Positions 1 through 11,360 of a stretch of 64,000 nucleotides of DNA are shown here, in pieces. The position numbers and the translations under genes are program-made. The notes beneath the pieces were generated by a model. It had not been told where the DNA came from. It saw only the letters and a list, made by a program, of their open reading frames with translations, and did no database searches. How positions within the stretch are numbered: position 1 is the first letter of the stretch; each line of letters opens with the position of its first letter. Origin of the DNA: Dermacentor variabilis (taxonomy: Eukaryota; Arthropoda; Arachnida; Ixodida; Ixodidae); NCBI RefSeq assembly GCF_050947875.1, contig NC_134570.1, positions 241,730,584-241,794,583 of the forward strand, given 5' to 3'.

Positions 1-1490
1 TGAGATACAACCCGCGAGGCATACAAAAACCTCAGTCCCTATAGAAATATACGTGGACGACACCCTAGTTCCCGAGGTCCAAACGATCCGGATACTAGGT
101 ATGCACCTACAAAACAACGGCAAAAACACAGTGACTATCAACAAACTTACGGCATGCAGGAACCAAACCAACCGTTTGATCCGACGCATCGTCAATAAGC
201 ACTTCGGGATGAAGGAAGTGGATCGTCTAATCCAGGCTTTCGTGCTCAGCCGTTTCGTGTACTCCATCCCATATCTCAACCTGTATAAAGCGGAGAAGGA
301 AAAGGTGAACTGACTCATAAGACAAACCTACAAGGCGGCGCTCCACCTGCCGAGATACACATCCACCGAGAGACTCCTGAAAATGGGCGTCCACAACACG
401 CTCGACGAACTAGTTGAAGCACACAGAACGGCCCAATACGAAAGATTAACCAAGATACTTGCGGGAAGACACATCCTAAAGAAATTAAACATCCCGTACG
501 AGAGCACTCAAACAAACGTCGGGCCCATACCCAGAGACATCTTCGGTCGCCTCAGGGTCGACCCAATCCCAAAGAACATGCACCCTTAGTATCACACCAA
601 ACGGAGACAGGCCCGGGTCAAAGCACTCCAGAAACACTGCGCAAACCACGAGGAGGCGGTCTACGTAGACGTAGCCGAACTCGGAGAACGCGACGCTTTC
701 TCCGCAGGGGTAGTAGGAAACGACCTCAAACCAATCACCGCGGTCACCATTTTTCGGAGGCACGCGGAAGAAGCGGAAGAAGCCGCGATAGCAATAGCTA
801 TCACAAATACCGCAGCCAAAATAATTTTCTGCCATTCCAAGACGGCAGTGCGTAATTTTGCCAAAGGCAGAACCCACGAACCGGCGCTACAAATTCTGAA
901 GAAAGTACATTTCACGCCCCGCCAGATGAAAATCATCTGGATCCCTGCGCACTCGTCCCCTCCCGGGAACGAAGCGGCTCACAATTTCGCCCGAGGACTC
1001 GTCAACCGGCCAGTGAGCGAACCGATCCTGCGAGGAGCAAAAGCGCGCATGATAACCTACCACGAAATTACGCGATACTATGTAAACGAGGGACTCGAAT
1101 ACCCACCCCCTGACAATTCCTTAACCAAGAATCAGCAGGCGACGTGGAGGCAACTCCAAACACACACTTTTCCCAACCCGTACAACCTATCCATAGTCTA
1201 CCCAGGGATACACTCCCCGAATGTACGCTATGCGAGGCCGACAAAGCCGACTTAGCACACATCTTGCACGGAAGCCCCGAGCTCAAACCTAGAGCCGAGT
1301 GGCAGCTGTCCAACCGAGAGCAGTGGGAGGCTGCGGTGACCAGCTCGGAGCCCGCGGTTCAACTGCGGGCCGCGACCTGGGCCTTCACAAGTCGCCGTGA
1401 GACACGGCCTGACGGCCACCTCACGAAGCCATCACGACTTCTATCATAGGTCATTTTCTGTTGACGAATTAAAGTTTTTACCACCACCAC
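1..1490 (+). mobile_element. RNase H-type LINE, 3' portion, decayed
   Basis: This is the 3' part of the second ORF of a non-LTR retrotransposon. Residues from 53 on resemble the C-terminal thumb of a LINE reverse transcriptase (ending around VLSRFVYSIPYL). An RNase H domain follows at about 640-1035, with a recognisable VYVDVAEL start and a WIPAHSSPPGNEAA end. A Cys/His tail (LPECTLCEADKADLAHIL) lies near 1206-1270. In-frame stops at 311-313 and 587-589 and a frameshift near 1090-1144 break it. The usual catalytic Asp of the third RNase H motif is replaced (CHSKTAVRNF near 830-855). The ORF ends near 1449 and the element ends with an AATTAAAG signal and a short (ACC)n tail near 1490. It is truncated at the window edge. 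RNase H places it in the I-group; the family is not named. Confidence 0.85.
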
Positions 1491-1874
1491 AACTCGCCGT
1501 TTCTGGCTTACGATGCGAGCATTTTCTCGCGGTAAGAGCTGCGTTCATAAGAGTAGTTCCGAAAAACAGCGGTCTCACTATTTTTCGTTTCGCTCCTGCG
1601 TGCGCGCGCCCGTGTTCTTGTTTCTTGAAATGGCGCTACGCTTGCTGGCGAATTTGCGCTTGACGCCCTTTCGTTTTAGTATTGTATGGTAGCGAAGTAT
1701 GATGGCGATGTTATCACCTTCAATTTGGGCGCATTCCTCGGCTTGGCCCTGTGTGCGCAGCATCCTTCGTTGGCGTCACTTCATTGCCTCGTAGCTTTAC
1801 GTGCTTCACGCAACACCCACTGCAGCCTTCAAACGAAGGCTGCCACCGTAACAAAGCGAACAGAAAGAGCGTAC
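1491..1874. other. No gene seen; lead into GC-rich exon region
   Basis: No retroelement motif or known protein is recognised. Open frames here are short and GC-driven. The stretch lies just downstream (minus sense) of the helicase exon and would be intron. Confidence 0.4.
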
Positions 1875-2004
1875 CGTACACCGCACTCGCAGCCCGCTCG
1901 CCGCCGGTCCGGCTCAGCAGGCGCACCAGTGCCAGCTCCAGGACGGCCGTCTTGCCCGAGCCCGTCGGGGCGCTCACCACCACCGGCGCGTCGCTGTGCA
2001 GCAC
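1875..2004 (-). CDS. HFM1: HFM1/MER3-like helicase, Walker A exon
   Basis: This 130-nt exon encodes a helicase motif I block: VLHSDAPVVVSAPTGSGKT, then AVLELALVRLLSRTGG. The acceptor (gacgcag) precedes 2004 and a donor (G|gtacgc) follows 1875, so the exon starts in phase 0 and ends in phase 1. It joins in frame to the exon at 17447-17517 and completes an IQ-containing Q-motif with the usual spacing to motif I. APTGSGKT followed by ELAxxRLL is typical of the Ski2-like helicase HFM1 (MER3), a nuclear 3'-5' DNA helicase promoting meiotic crossovers. Brr2, ASCC3 and HELQ share the Walker A but fit the flanks less well. The ATP-binding Lys is intact. Later exons would lie left of the window. The frame is also open beyond both splice sites, so exon edges are inferred. 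Confidence 0.75.
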
Positions 2005-2221
2005 CTGCGTCGGGGTGGCGAGCCAAGGGCGACACTTTGCGGCCGCGAACACTTGCGTCTCTCGCATCCCATTTCGCGAGGCACAGCCGGGCCGCAGTGG
2101 CCGCAGATCGAACCCGTGCTCTCGAGAGCTAAACACGCACGAGGCACCACGCTTCCTGCGTCTTGTGCGCTGCAGTGTTTCCACTAAATCCTGCGTTGCC
2201 CAGCGCCTCGAAAAGTTACTT

Positions 2222-2960
2222 ACCTTAAGAGGAAGCTTTAGCTCGGGCCCAACTCCGACGCGGCCTATTCAAATACATGTAAAACGCAAAAACGTTTTTA
2301 TGAGGTAACCCCTGGACCGATTTTGATGAAATTTGTTGCATTTGAAAAAGAAAGTTAAATTCTAGTGACTGTTGGAAGCGGAATTTCGATTTAGGGCTTC
2401 AATGTTCTTAAAACGTTTTTCAAATATTTGACCGTTTGAGAAAAATAGAAGCACGAAGCTTACAAATTCATAGCTCTGCATCAAGAACTGATATCGCGGT
2501 TCTGTAAACGGCATCCATTAGATCATTCAAAGCGGACAAATTCAATATGTCATTTTACATCTTACGTGAATGTGTTACGTTGGTTACAATGGTTTTGAAA
2601 AAGTTGTATTTCCCTATGATTAAATTTTTTCTATATTTATGCGTAACATATCAATTTTGTCCGCTTTAGATGTACTATTAGATGCAATTCACAGAATTGT
2701 ATTATCATTTTTAGTGGTTGAGTTACGGAGTTGCAAACTTGATAGTTTCGTTTTTTGAAACTTTTCGATTTTTGCCAATTTTTAATAAAAAATTGACAAT
2801 CTAACTCAAAAATTCGAAACCAACAGTCACTAGATTTTGAGTTTGTCTTTTAAATGCAACAAACCTCGTCAAATTTGGTGCAGTGGTTGCCGAGAAAAAC
2901 GAATTCTCCTTTTACATGTATTTAGATAGGAGCACTCGAGCTAAAGCTTCCTCTTAAGGT
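2222..2960. mobile_element. MITE with long imperfect terminal inverted repeats
   Basis: The ends are a near-perfect 24-bp inverted repeat beginning ACCTTAAGAGGAAGCTTTAG at 2222 and mirrored at 2937-2960. Inverted similarity continues inward for roughly 180 bp on each side: the block around 2325-2395 containing TTGTTGCATTT and AGTGACTGTTGG is mirrored around 2815-2880. The interior is AT-rich and noncoding, which fits a non-autonomous foldback or MITE-type DNA transposon. I could not see a convincing target-site duplication, so the superfamily is open. Confidence 0.8.
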
Positions 2961-3177
2961 GGTAAGTCCAGATTAGTGAATTATATCAGCAGACCAGGCA
3001 CGTACCCAGGATTTTTTTTCGGGGTGGCCCAACGCAAGGCAACTTCTATGCTAATGAGGAGGGGGGGGGGGGGTACTTTACTAGTACAAATGGGAATAAC
3101 GTCCACCATTCGCTATAAAAACGCGTAAACCCACAAAAAAGAAATGAAATAAGGTGTATTTTACAGGTACGCCTCTG

Positions 3178-3662
3178 CGATACACCCAAGGAGGTTAAAG
3201 AAAAACTGCTGGAGTGGAAACTATGTCCCGAAGGTGAAGCCGCATAGGAGGGGCACGATAGAAATACAAATAAAAATTATGAAGCGCTCTTCGCACACTT
3301 CCCATGAGTTAATCAACCTCCTCGATTTATCATCGCCTGTTTCACCCGTCATACTTATCTACGTGTACCTCTGTATTACTGGTTTCAGAGTGAAATCTGA
3401 ATACTTTGGCATATTGTATTGGGGAGAACGTCATCAATATTCAGAAGAAATTACTATTTTCGTTGGGAACAATCAGCTTTTATTTTCTAGTTAGCCTAGC
3501 ATAACAATAACAGAGCCAAATCACTTCATCTGCCAGCAAACATCACTTAATAAGGCTCTATTTCAGGTGAAGGAGGGGCAAGCATCGGCTTCACCTTTCC
3601 CGTTACGAAGCTACAGGAGCTTCCACTCCAGCAGTTTTCCTTTAACCTCCTTGGATACACCT
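3178..3662. repeat. Inverted duplication, about 65-75 bp arms
   Basis: The arm at 3178-3241 (CCAAGGAGGTTAAAG, then CTGCTGGAGTGGAA, then GGTGAAGCC) is repeated in reverse complement at 3588-3662. The loop is about 345 bp. The left arm can be read as TPKEVKEKLLEWK, but no longer frame supports a protein. The origin is unknown. Confidence 0.65.
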
Positions 3663-4809
3663 CACGTTTACTTGGCAAACAAGGAACTACGTCAAGTGGA
3701 GTTGCGCAGGGAAGAAGCGCAGGAAGAACACTGCCAAGAACAAGTAAAGAGGCCATATTGTAAAATAAAGGTTAATTTACTAGAATACACCTTTAAAAAA
3801 CACCAGTTGGCAACCAAGGCAAACAAACCGCGCGGAGTTGTGTTACTTCGCCAGCCAATCACAGAAGCAAACAATATCGTTGTCATGCGGCCTTTTCAAA
3901 ATGGCGTCGTACTTGATAGCTTCGGAGCTTCTGCTATTCTTGAAGAGTCTTTTCATCGGCGGAAACAATGAGGCGTGCAACAGACATGGACAAAATGTAT
4001 GAATTCTGAGCATTTCACTCTTCAAAAGTCTGCAGTGCCGTTCATTTCACTGATGAACCCGTTTTACTCATGAAACTTCACTGCCAACTGAACTCAAACT
4101 TGACAGTGAATAGTTGTAGCAAAGCAAGCATGTTATTTCAGTTCAATAAAGAATTAGGCTTTGGCCATTCCACTATAATAGGCGAGGCAAAAGGTATAAA
4201 TTACGCGCTAGTAAAATTATTTTTACGGTTACCACCTTATTTGGGTAAAAGGAAAAGTTTGAAGTATAGAATTATTTGCAGCCTCGCGGAGGAACAGTGG
4301 CTGGCTGTTATGAGGGCATGAGCGGGGCTTCACTGGAGACTTAATTTGCATCCAACTATAGTAGCGTTTTTTTGAATTAGCTCTGGAAGAATTACAGAGA
4401 AATACATATTTTGCGAACAATCACATCTCTTTTGGATCCCTCACTTACGCTCTACGAAGTGAAGTGCCACAACCGACTCGTATTGTAATTTGGGAAGTTA
4501 CGTAACGATGCGTGGCCACCAGTCACATACAACCGCGTATAGTGCAGGAAGCTGTGATTCTACGCGTACTGCACCCACCGCGGAAGGTTAGAAAAACACC
4601 TACATAAGCACAGCAGAGAAGTGGCTACGTTAGGCCGCTCGAATGATAACTGTAGAAGCGTCATTCAGAACACGCGGAACTGTTATCCAGTTCCTTCTTC
4701 TGTTCTACTTCCTTTTTAAATAAAAAGATGTAGATCCATAAATATATTTACAAAAAAAACGGTTAAATTTGTTAATTTTCGCTTTCCCTTCCTGTTTGGC
4801 TGTTGCCTT

Positions 4810-4833
4810 GGCTGTCTGCCTTAGCAGACAGCC
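4810..4833. repeat. Perfect 10-bp hairpin with 4-nt loop
   Basis: GGCTGTCTGC, loop CTTA, GCAGACAGCC. It lies in otherwise unrecognised AT-rich DNA. A CTCAA/TTGAG mini-hairpin follows about 20 bp later. It may be a scar or chance. Confidence 0.5.
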
Positions 4834-5335
4834 TCATTTCTCAACTCCTTGAGACTCTTGTTTCCAGTTGGCAATTCTTTACGAAAATGAGCCTACAATT
4901 AGGAAAAGAACTAGACAAGATAACAGGTGACAGTCATATTGCCTGTGAGTTTAAGGGTTATTGCAGGGTTTGATGATGGACGCTGTCTCGTATAATTTTA
5001 TTTTATACCTTATCTAATCCATATCGCGCGTATATGGTTCCGAGAATCTGTCATCGTCACGGCGAGCCGTTACTCGAGGAAATAATGAAGCAAAAGGAAA
5101 AGTTAAACGCAATTGGCGTTTCCCTGGACGCAACTCGTTCCACGTGCATACAGACGAGGTGACCCTGCACGAACCGAATCCCATTCCTGGTCCCTGCATT
5201 AGTCTAAACAAAGGAAAGTTAAACTAACGAAGCAAAAGCGGTGCGCGTGACCGTCGAATAGACGGTGACAACTGAATGCATCTCGAGTTAATCGCGCGGG
5301 CACTGAATCGATGAGGAAACTGACCTTCACACCCC

Positions 5336-5520
5336 AGGAGGAGGAGGAGGAGAAACTTTATTATTGCAGAAACCGTTGCGCGGTTTATTCCTGGGTGGTT
5401 CCCTCTGACAGGGCTCCACTGGCGATCGCGGCTCGCCGGGCCTGGTCGAGGGTCGCCAGTTGGCTTCCCAGGTCCAGTTCGGAGAGTCTCGCCTCCCAGG
5501 AGATGCTGATAACTACCGCC
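5336..5520 (-). mobile_element. 3' tip of an RNase H-type LINE, minus strand
   Basis: Read on the minus strand, the last residues of a LINE ORF2 are visible (SWEARLSELDLGSQLATLDQ, then ARRAAIASGAL), ending in a stop near 5390. A short 3' UTR with CAATAATAAAG and a (CCT)n tail at 5336-5350 follows. The WEARL...LDQARRAA pattern is the usual C-terminus of tick RNase H LINEs and resembles the ends of the fragments at 1-1490 and 40890-41420. It is severely 5' truncated. Confidence 0.75.
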
Positions 5521-5557
5521 ATCCAAAAGGAGGGAAAAAGGCAGCAAAATGTTGACC

Positions 5558-5800
5558 ACCCGCCGTGGTTGCTCAGTGGCTATGGTGTTGGGCTGCTGAG
5601 CACGAGGTCGCGGGATCGAATCCCGGCCACGGCGGCCGCATTTCAATGGGGGCGAAATGCGAAAACACCCGTGTGCTTAGATTTAGGTGCACGTTAAAGA
5701 ACCCCAGGTGGTCAAAATTTCCGGAGTCCTCCACTACGGCGTGCCTCATAATCAGAAAGTGGTTTTGGCACGTAAAACCCCAAATATTATTATTATTATT
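5558..5800 (+). mobile_element. Ruka-type tRNA-derived SINE, complete, with perfect 12-bp TSD
   Basis: A tRNA-like head begins near CCGCCGTGGTTGCTCAGTGG (A box) and has the B box GGGATCGAATCCCGG at about 5612-5626. It is followed by a tRNA-unrelated body containing TTAGATTTAGGTGCACGTTA and CCTCATAATCAGAAAGTGG, and ends in (ATT)n. A perfect 12-bp duplication AAAATGTTGACC flanks it (5546-5557 and 5801-5812). I recognise this as the SINE family described from Rhipicephalus ticks as Ruka. It would be transcribed by RNA polymerase III and mobilised by a partner LINE. Two more fragments are at 41771-41798 and 44084-44277. Confidence 0.9.
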
Positions 5801-5974
5801 AAAATGTTGACCGCCGAATAGCTGTCAAGTTTCAACATTTATTTGGCTACGCTTTAGGAATGTGGGAGAGAAGTGGTGGCGTGGGCGGGGACTGGGGGGG
5901 GGGGGGGGTGTATGTGTCTTAAATTCAGGGGAGGGGGTCCGGAACCCCCGAGCCCCCCCTTGGGTACGTGCCTG

Positions 5975-7144
5975 ATGGAAGGGTTTCCATTCCAAAGAAT
6001 TGCTTCTTCTTTGTTTGTTTGTGGTGTGCCCAAAGGGAAGTTAGCCTTCATTTAGACTTGTCTCACGGGATTTGGTACTAGTATGTGTAGCTGAGCTTTT
6101 ACTAGAATAACAAACTGACGCTCCGCCTAATCCGAGGCGCAGCCATAGCGCAAGACCTCGCCCAACCGTCAATCTGTAGCTATACGGATGACCGAAATTT
6201 CGCCTCTTCATGTGCAGGAATTTTGGACATTGCCCCTACCACTGCTATCTGAAATAAACGTGTTTCACGATGTTTCGCTGCGTCACTTTAGGTGCGCAAT
6301 GTTTTCTTTATTTTTTCAAGATTTCTGAAATTGCAAGGAAGCAGTTACCGAATTCACAAAATTGTTCGCTCGTAAGTGCTGTTACTGTATTGGACGGCAG
6401 CTTTCGCGAACAATCCGTTCGTCATCGCGATGGATGGAACCTGCCGGCAGGAAGGATTCCCTGGTGGGTATTTTCTCGTGAATGCGGGCCCAGTGTACCA
6501 CGGTGCCAAGTAAGAAGATGCGCGCGACGAGACGATCAGCGGTGCCAGCGCGCGCCGTCTCGAGCGTTATTGTTTGCGATGGTGGTTTTCGAATGAGTGA
6601 CGCTTTGGGGTCACATTTTTTGAAGTTATTTTAGCTAAATTGTATATTCCTCTTCAGAGGCGTTGACCGGGATTTGAACCCTTTATGAACAATTTATCGC
6701 AAATAGCTCGCCAAAACTGAAATAGCCAGGTCGAAACACTGAATGCAGCGCAACTTTCAAGACAATCACCAAACTGGTCGCAGGAGTCTTCTCTCTTGAG
6801 ATACTAGATGCGCACGACCATTTCCTTAACGTTTTTCCCTATTCATGCGCTCAGTTATCCTCAGCTATTCGAAAACCAACGGGAAATTGCGCAGGCTCAT
6901 CTTCAACGGCATTCCATGACTTTTGAACGTGAGGCACAAAATGAACACGCGGTTATCTTCTGCCGTTTGCCACCGTACCAAAAGGCACAGAAAGGCGCCC
7001 ACCACCGCTGCGCGACTTCGGATAAAACCCGCGCGGCGGCGCTAGCGAAAGGGCGACGGCCGCGAACAGACGGCGGCTGCGCAAAGCGGCCGGGATTCCC
7101 GCGCGGGGGCGCGCGCATCACTCTAGGAATTCCGCATGGATGCG
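5975..7144. other. No recognised gene; GC-rich patch at 6960-7140
   Basis: The first part is mixed-composition DNA without motifs I recognise. From about 6960 to 7140 it becomes rich in CpG (CGCGGCGGCGCTAGCG, CGCGCGGGGGCGCGCGC), giving a 143-residue open frame on the plus strand that I take to be composition-driven. The patch ends where LINE sequence starts (7145). Confidence 0.4.
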
Positions 7145-8545
7145 CATCGAGGTGGCTCAGAACACGCACCCATCAAGCAAGATATAAGAAGGAGCATGCG
7201 CTTGCTGCGATAAAGTTAGGGAAACGACGGAGCATGTAAAATGAAAATTAACGAATCTAAATCAATCATGCTCAGAGTTACAGACAAGTAACGCATGCTA
7301 ATGAGTGTAATTACGACATGAATTCAACAATTCTAACTGAAGCTGAAACGAAAAATACCTAGGTTTAGCAATTTCGAAAGACTTAAGTTGGAAATCACAC
7401 GTAGACAGGATTTGTGGAGCTGCAGAAAAAAAGTTCCTCCGCCAAAAATTAAAGCTAGCAACCATCAGGCTACTTACATATTTAACTTACATTAGACCGA
7501 CGTTAGAGCATGTCAGTACCATTTGTGATCCGTTTCAATGAGGATTAATAAGCCACACTGGGAAAATCCACTAGGTTCATTGTTTCCCAGTATTATCGTA
7601 GTGACTGTTTCTGAAATGCTTCGGTTACTTGATTTGCCTCCACTGGCTCAACGGCGGAAGTTGGCTAGACTTAAATTTCTTTTTTTGTTATCAAAAGGCC
7701 ACTTCAATAATGATACCACTCCCTGTCTTGCTCCCAGGCAGGCTAGAAACGTCAGGTCGCGAAAACACTGCATGTTCTCAATTCCCAAAACATATCTGGA
7801 CATGTACGCTTATTCATTTTTTCCGCGAACGATTAAGAAAGGGAAAAGTTTGCTGGCGTCCGTTTTGCAGTCGAGTAGCATTAAAGGCTTTGAGGAACGC
7901 GCTAAAGACCTTTCACGAAAGTGAATCTCAGTGGTGTCGTGCAAACGTTGTCACACTGTTCTAGAATAGTCTTTCCTTTATGCTGCTTCCGATATCACTG
8001 TCACAACGTTACAAACACGTATTTCTTAGCCAAAATATTGTGCATTTGGTTATTTTTTTGTTGGTTAATGCATTGTATTTCCAACATTCATTGCTTCATG
8101 TCCTCCTTACGTTTGTAAGGTGTTTACATTTTTTACGCTATGTGCAAACTTGCTGTATCCACCCTGTTACGACCAAGGCGGCCAACAGTACTTGAAAATA
8201 AATAAATAAATAAAAATTAGAATGTGTAGACGTCGGCCCAGTGCTCGATTTAGGCACCACTGGCCTCCTTGAAGCTCTTGGGTTCAGCGAGAGAGCAGGG
8301 GGAACGTGTCTCCAATAGTGAGAGAAGGCGACGGGAACATCGGTGGCAGTGGGGAAACGACGAAAGACGGAGACGTACAAAAACAAAGTTCGCAATAGGG
8401 GGTCAGAAAATTTCGTTGTGGCAGTTCATCGTGGGTTTTTGTTTTTCTTCTTTAACCTAGGTAGGACATTAGGCAGTATAATAGCAAGAGCTTGGTGGCG
8501 CAACCCACCGCCCCGTTCCAAAGGTCACAACATCCATCCGTCCAT
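7145..8545 (+). mobile_element. LINE family Q, copy 1, 3' end, split by another LINE
   Basis: The piece 7145-7241 reads as the C-terminal Cys/His region of family Q (RTHQARYKKEHA...KVRETTEHV when frames are combined). The reading resumes at 8217 with ECVDVGPVLDLGTTGLLEAL, then GFSERAGG. The same order is seen uninterrupted at 10915-11080 in copy 2. The 3' UTR includes GCAACCCACCGCCCCGTTCC near 8500 and a CATCC-type tail near 8530-8545, matching 11300-11355. The 975 bp between is a CR1-like LINE fragment inserted in the same orientation. Confidence 0.75.
7242..8216 (+). mobile_element. CR1-like LINE fragment nested in LINE Q
   Basis: The frames spell the end of a CR1-like reverse transcriptase: SKDLSWKSHVDRICGAAEKK near 7365-7430, RLLTYLTYIRPTLEHV near 7470-7520, then RRKLARLKFLFLLSKGHF at about 7655-7708. 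The ORF ends near 7922. A 3' UTR follows, ending GTACTTG with an (AAAT)n tail at 8195-8216. The same 3' terminus (CAGTATTG plus AAATA repeats) closes LINEs A and C. It is 5' truncated, with stops and shifts upstream of 7538. Confidence 0.8.
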
Positions 8546-8599
8546 CTATTGCGGCGGGCAGCGCACGGCGCCGACCGCTGTAGAGTGCAACAGTTCGTG

Positions 8600-11360
8600 A
8601 CGACATTAGCTGGCGCTATCGTGACATCTTAGATATAGCGGCATAGGGAGTGACCATAAACGCATCACTTTGAAAATGGAAAGAAAGCAAGGAGTACAAA
8701 ATAGCCAATCCAAATTTTAACGCTGAACAAATAACAAATATAGTCACAAGAGTTGAGGATGAACTTTGCAAATGCCCAAGAATGGGAATATAGTGAGCTT
8801 CTAAGTGTAATAACGACAGAAATACGGAAAGAGAAACAACATGTTCGTTGGAAAGGAAAAAAGAAACCGAAAAGCTGGTGAAACAGGGAGATACGAGAAG
8901 CGATCGCCGAACGAGAGAAAGCATGCAGGCAAAGAAGGCGCAGTTGCCGCAGGATAAGTGGCAAGTAAATGGAGGAGAAAAAGTATATTGTTCAAATAGA
9001 CTTTTTCAAGCAAAGCAAAGATAAACGGTAAAAGTCACCGTTGGTTCTCAGAAATGCGTGAGAAAAAGAAGGCCGCAACTAGGATATTTTGGAACCACAT
9101 AAAATTATTAGGCAGGAAGTCAGCAACAATACCACAACATATCCTATACATGATGGAAACAGACTGGAAGGAGAAGCGGCAATAAATTACATCCGAAAAA
9201 TAACAGCCGAATCTTTCCCAGGCAATGACGAGGTTGTATTTGAAGAAAAGAAGAACATGAAAGAAACCCAGGTGGAAAGGGAGCTGGTGCTGACAAATTT
9301 CAGCTGCAAGAAAGCGGAAGAGAAAATTCCTAAGCGCACAGCCACAGGGCTAGACGAGGTTCCCGTTAAGCTGAATAATGAACTAGGACCAATAAGTTGG
9401 GAAGCTATGTTGAAAGCAGTGGAATAAACTTTAAAATACAGAAGTATACCAGACAGTTGGCGACAAAGTAGAATGAATTTATTTATAACGGTAAAGGGGA
9501 GAAAGACAGAATTCAGTCGTATAGACTGTTGAGCATTACATCGGTAATACACGGGTAAGCAATGCAGGCAATAAAATTGAAGCTGCAAGCATGGTCCGAG
9601 AATAATGGCATGTTGGGAAAACTTCCCAATGGCTTCAGAATAGGTAGGGTTTTGGATGATAACTTGTTTGTTCTTACTCACTGTATAGAAATATCAAAAC
9701 CAGAAAGCAGACCGTTGTATGTGGCCTTTTTAACATTACAGGAACCTACGACAACGTAGACCGCAACATTTATTGGGATATTCTGGAAGGGGAAGGCTTA
9801 GGTAACGATTTTATACAGCTTTTGAGAGAGACTTACCTAGAAAATACTGTTTGCGTAGAATGGGAAGGGATGAGGAGCGAGGAGAAAGTTCATATCAACA
9901 AGGGACTGAGGCAGGGGTGCCCTTTATCCCCGCTGCTGTTTATGGTGTACATGGTGAGGATGGAGAGGGCGCTAGAAGGAAGTAATATCGGGTTTAATCT
10001 CTCATACAAACAGGCGGGTACAGTAGTACAGTAGCAACTCCCAGGTTTATTTTATGCGGACGACATTGTGTTGCTAGCTAATAAGCAAAGTGATTTGCAA
10101 CGTCTAGCTAATATCTGTGGACAGGAAGGCCAAAATTTAGGTTTGAAATTTAGGGTTAGAAAATCAGGTGTTATGGTATTCTATGAAAACAGTGAACAGA
10201 CAGTGGAGATACAGGGCCAAGAAATACCTCGGGTAACAGAATAAAAATACCTTGGTATATGGATAAACGAAGACAATATATATATATATATGGAAACACA
10301 GGAAAAAACCATAACAGTCAAGGGGAAGAGAAATGCAGCCATAATGAAGCGCAGAGCGCTATGGGGATACAATAGGTACGAGGTCCTCCGAGGTATGTGG
10401 AAAGGTGTAATGGTTCCAGGACTTACTTTCGGAAATGCGGTTGTTTGTTTTAAATCAGGGGTACAATCAGGACTCGACGGGAACCAAAGGTCAGTGGGTC
10501 GCCTCGCATTGGGCGCTCACGGGAAGACTACAAATGAAGCTGTGCAGGGTGATATGGGCTGGACTAGTTTTGAAGTGAGGGAAGCTCGCAGTAAAATGGA
10601 GTATGAAGAACGGCTGAGGAATATGGAAGAAAGTAAATGGGCTGGGTTCATGTATCTGTACAGGAAAAACATTGATTCACAGTGGAGGAAAAGAACTATA
10701 GGAAGCTTACCAGTAAGTATGCGGCCTGTATGGTGGGCAACGCAGCAACAAAGAAGGTCAAGCGGGAAGTCAGAGAGGCTGAAGTAATCTCATGGGTGGC
10801 GGCACTGGAAAAGAAACCCGCCACGAGTTAAGAGGAACAAACGAAATCAGGAAAGAAGCAAACTATGATAACTCAAAGGGAAGCTTTCGAAGGGAGATCA
10901 GGATGCCTTAGGACACGCACCTAAAAGCAAGGTATTAGAAGGAAGAAGAAGCGTGTGTTTTCTGCGGTAAAGCTAGGGAAACAATGGAGCCTGTTTTATT
11001 AGAATATGAAGATATATGCCCAGCGGTCGATTTAGTCACCACTGGCCTCCTTGAAGCCGTTGGGTTCAGCGAGAGCAGGGGAAAGTAAACATGCCCATGA
11101 TAGAGTTTAGTAAGAGGCAATTGGAAGATTGGTGGAAGAAAAGTAGGGAAACGACAAAAAACGGAAACGTACAAGAACAAAGTTCACAATAGCGGGTCAG
11201 AAAATTTCGTTATGGGAATTCATCGTGGGTTTTCTTTTTCTTTTTCTTGTTCTTCTTTAACCTAGGTGGGACCGTAGGCAGTACAATAGCAAGAGCTTCG
11301 GGGCGCAACCCACCGCCCCGTTCCAAAGGGGACGCTCGTAACATCCATCCATCCAGATAA
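8600..11360 (+). mobile_element. LINE family Q, copy 2 (linker, RT, C-terminus, 3' end)
   Basis: The reading starts in the endonuclease-RT linker (KSWWNREIREAIAERE near 8870-8915; AATRIFWNHIKLLGRK with shifts near 9075-9115), then EGEAAINYIRKITAESFPG at 9169-9224. The RT core has IPDSWR at about 9447, KGLRQGCPLSPLLFMVYM at 9898-9950 and LFYADDIVLLANK near 10047-10085 with both catalytic Asp codons present. The C-terminal part (RNAAIMKRRALWGYNRYEV, then GVMVPGLTFGNAV) is open at 10290-10787, and a CVFCGKARE knuckle lies near 10950. Stops and frameshifts break it throughout, including an (AT)n expansion near 10275. The 3' UTR ends in a (CATC)n tail near 11340-11355. The clade is not assigned; no RNase H is seen. 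Confidence 0.8.

Larger units (their letters stand above)
2995..5974. mobile_element. Possible DNA transposon remnant bounded by 14-bp inverted ends
   Basis: CAGGCACGTACCCA at 2995 reappears inverted (TGGGTACGTGCCTG) at 5961-5974. Both ends run inward into poly-G or poly-C tracts (G13 at 3061-3073; G-rich at 5888-5960), as in transposon ends of the CAGTGGCGTA type. No matching target duplication flanks the pair, and similarity stops after about 16 bp, so these may be ends of two related insertions and not one 3-kb element. The interior holds an inverted duplication, a LINE tail and a Ruka SINE. Apart from the segments listed separately, I recognise no gene between 3242 and 5335. Confidence 0.4.

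Noticed and set aside
2222..2960. Target-site duplication for the foldback element
   Set aside because: Flanks (gttactt left, ggtaagt right) do not match; none is claimed.
3547..4321. THAP-type transposase or host gene with a THAP finger
   Set aside because: Only isolated words such as CMNSEHF and KVCSAVHFT in different frames; Cys spacing and the AVPF-type end could not be placed in one frame.
6808..7239. A 143-residue plus-strand gene
   Set aside because: Runs from unrecognised DNA through a CpG-rich patch into LINE Q sequence; the end is clearly LINE.
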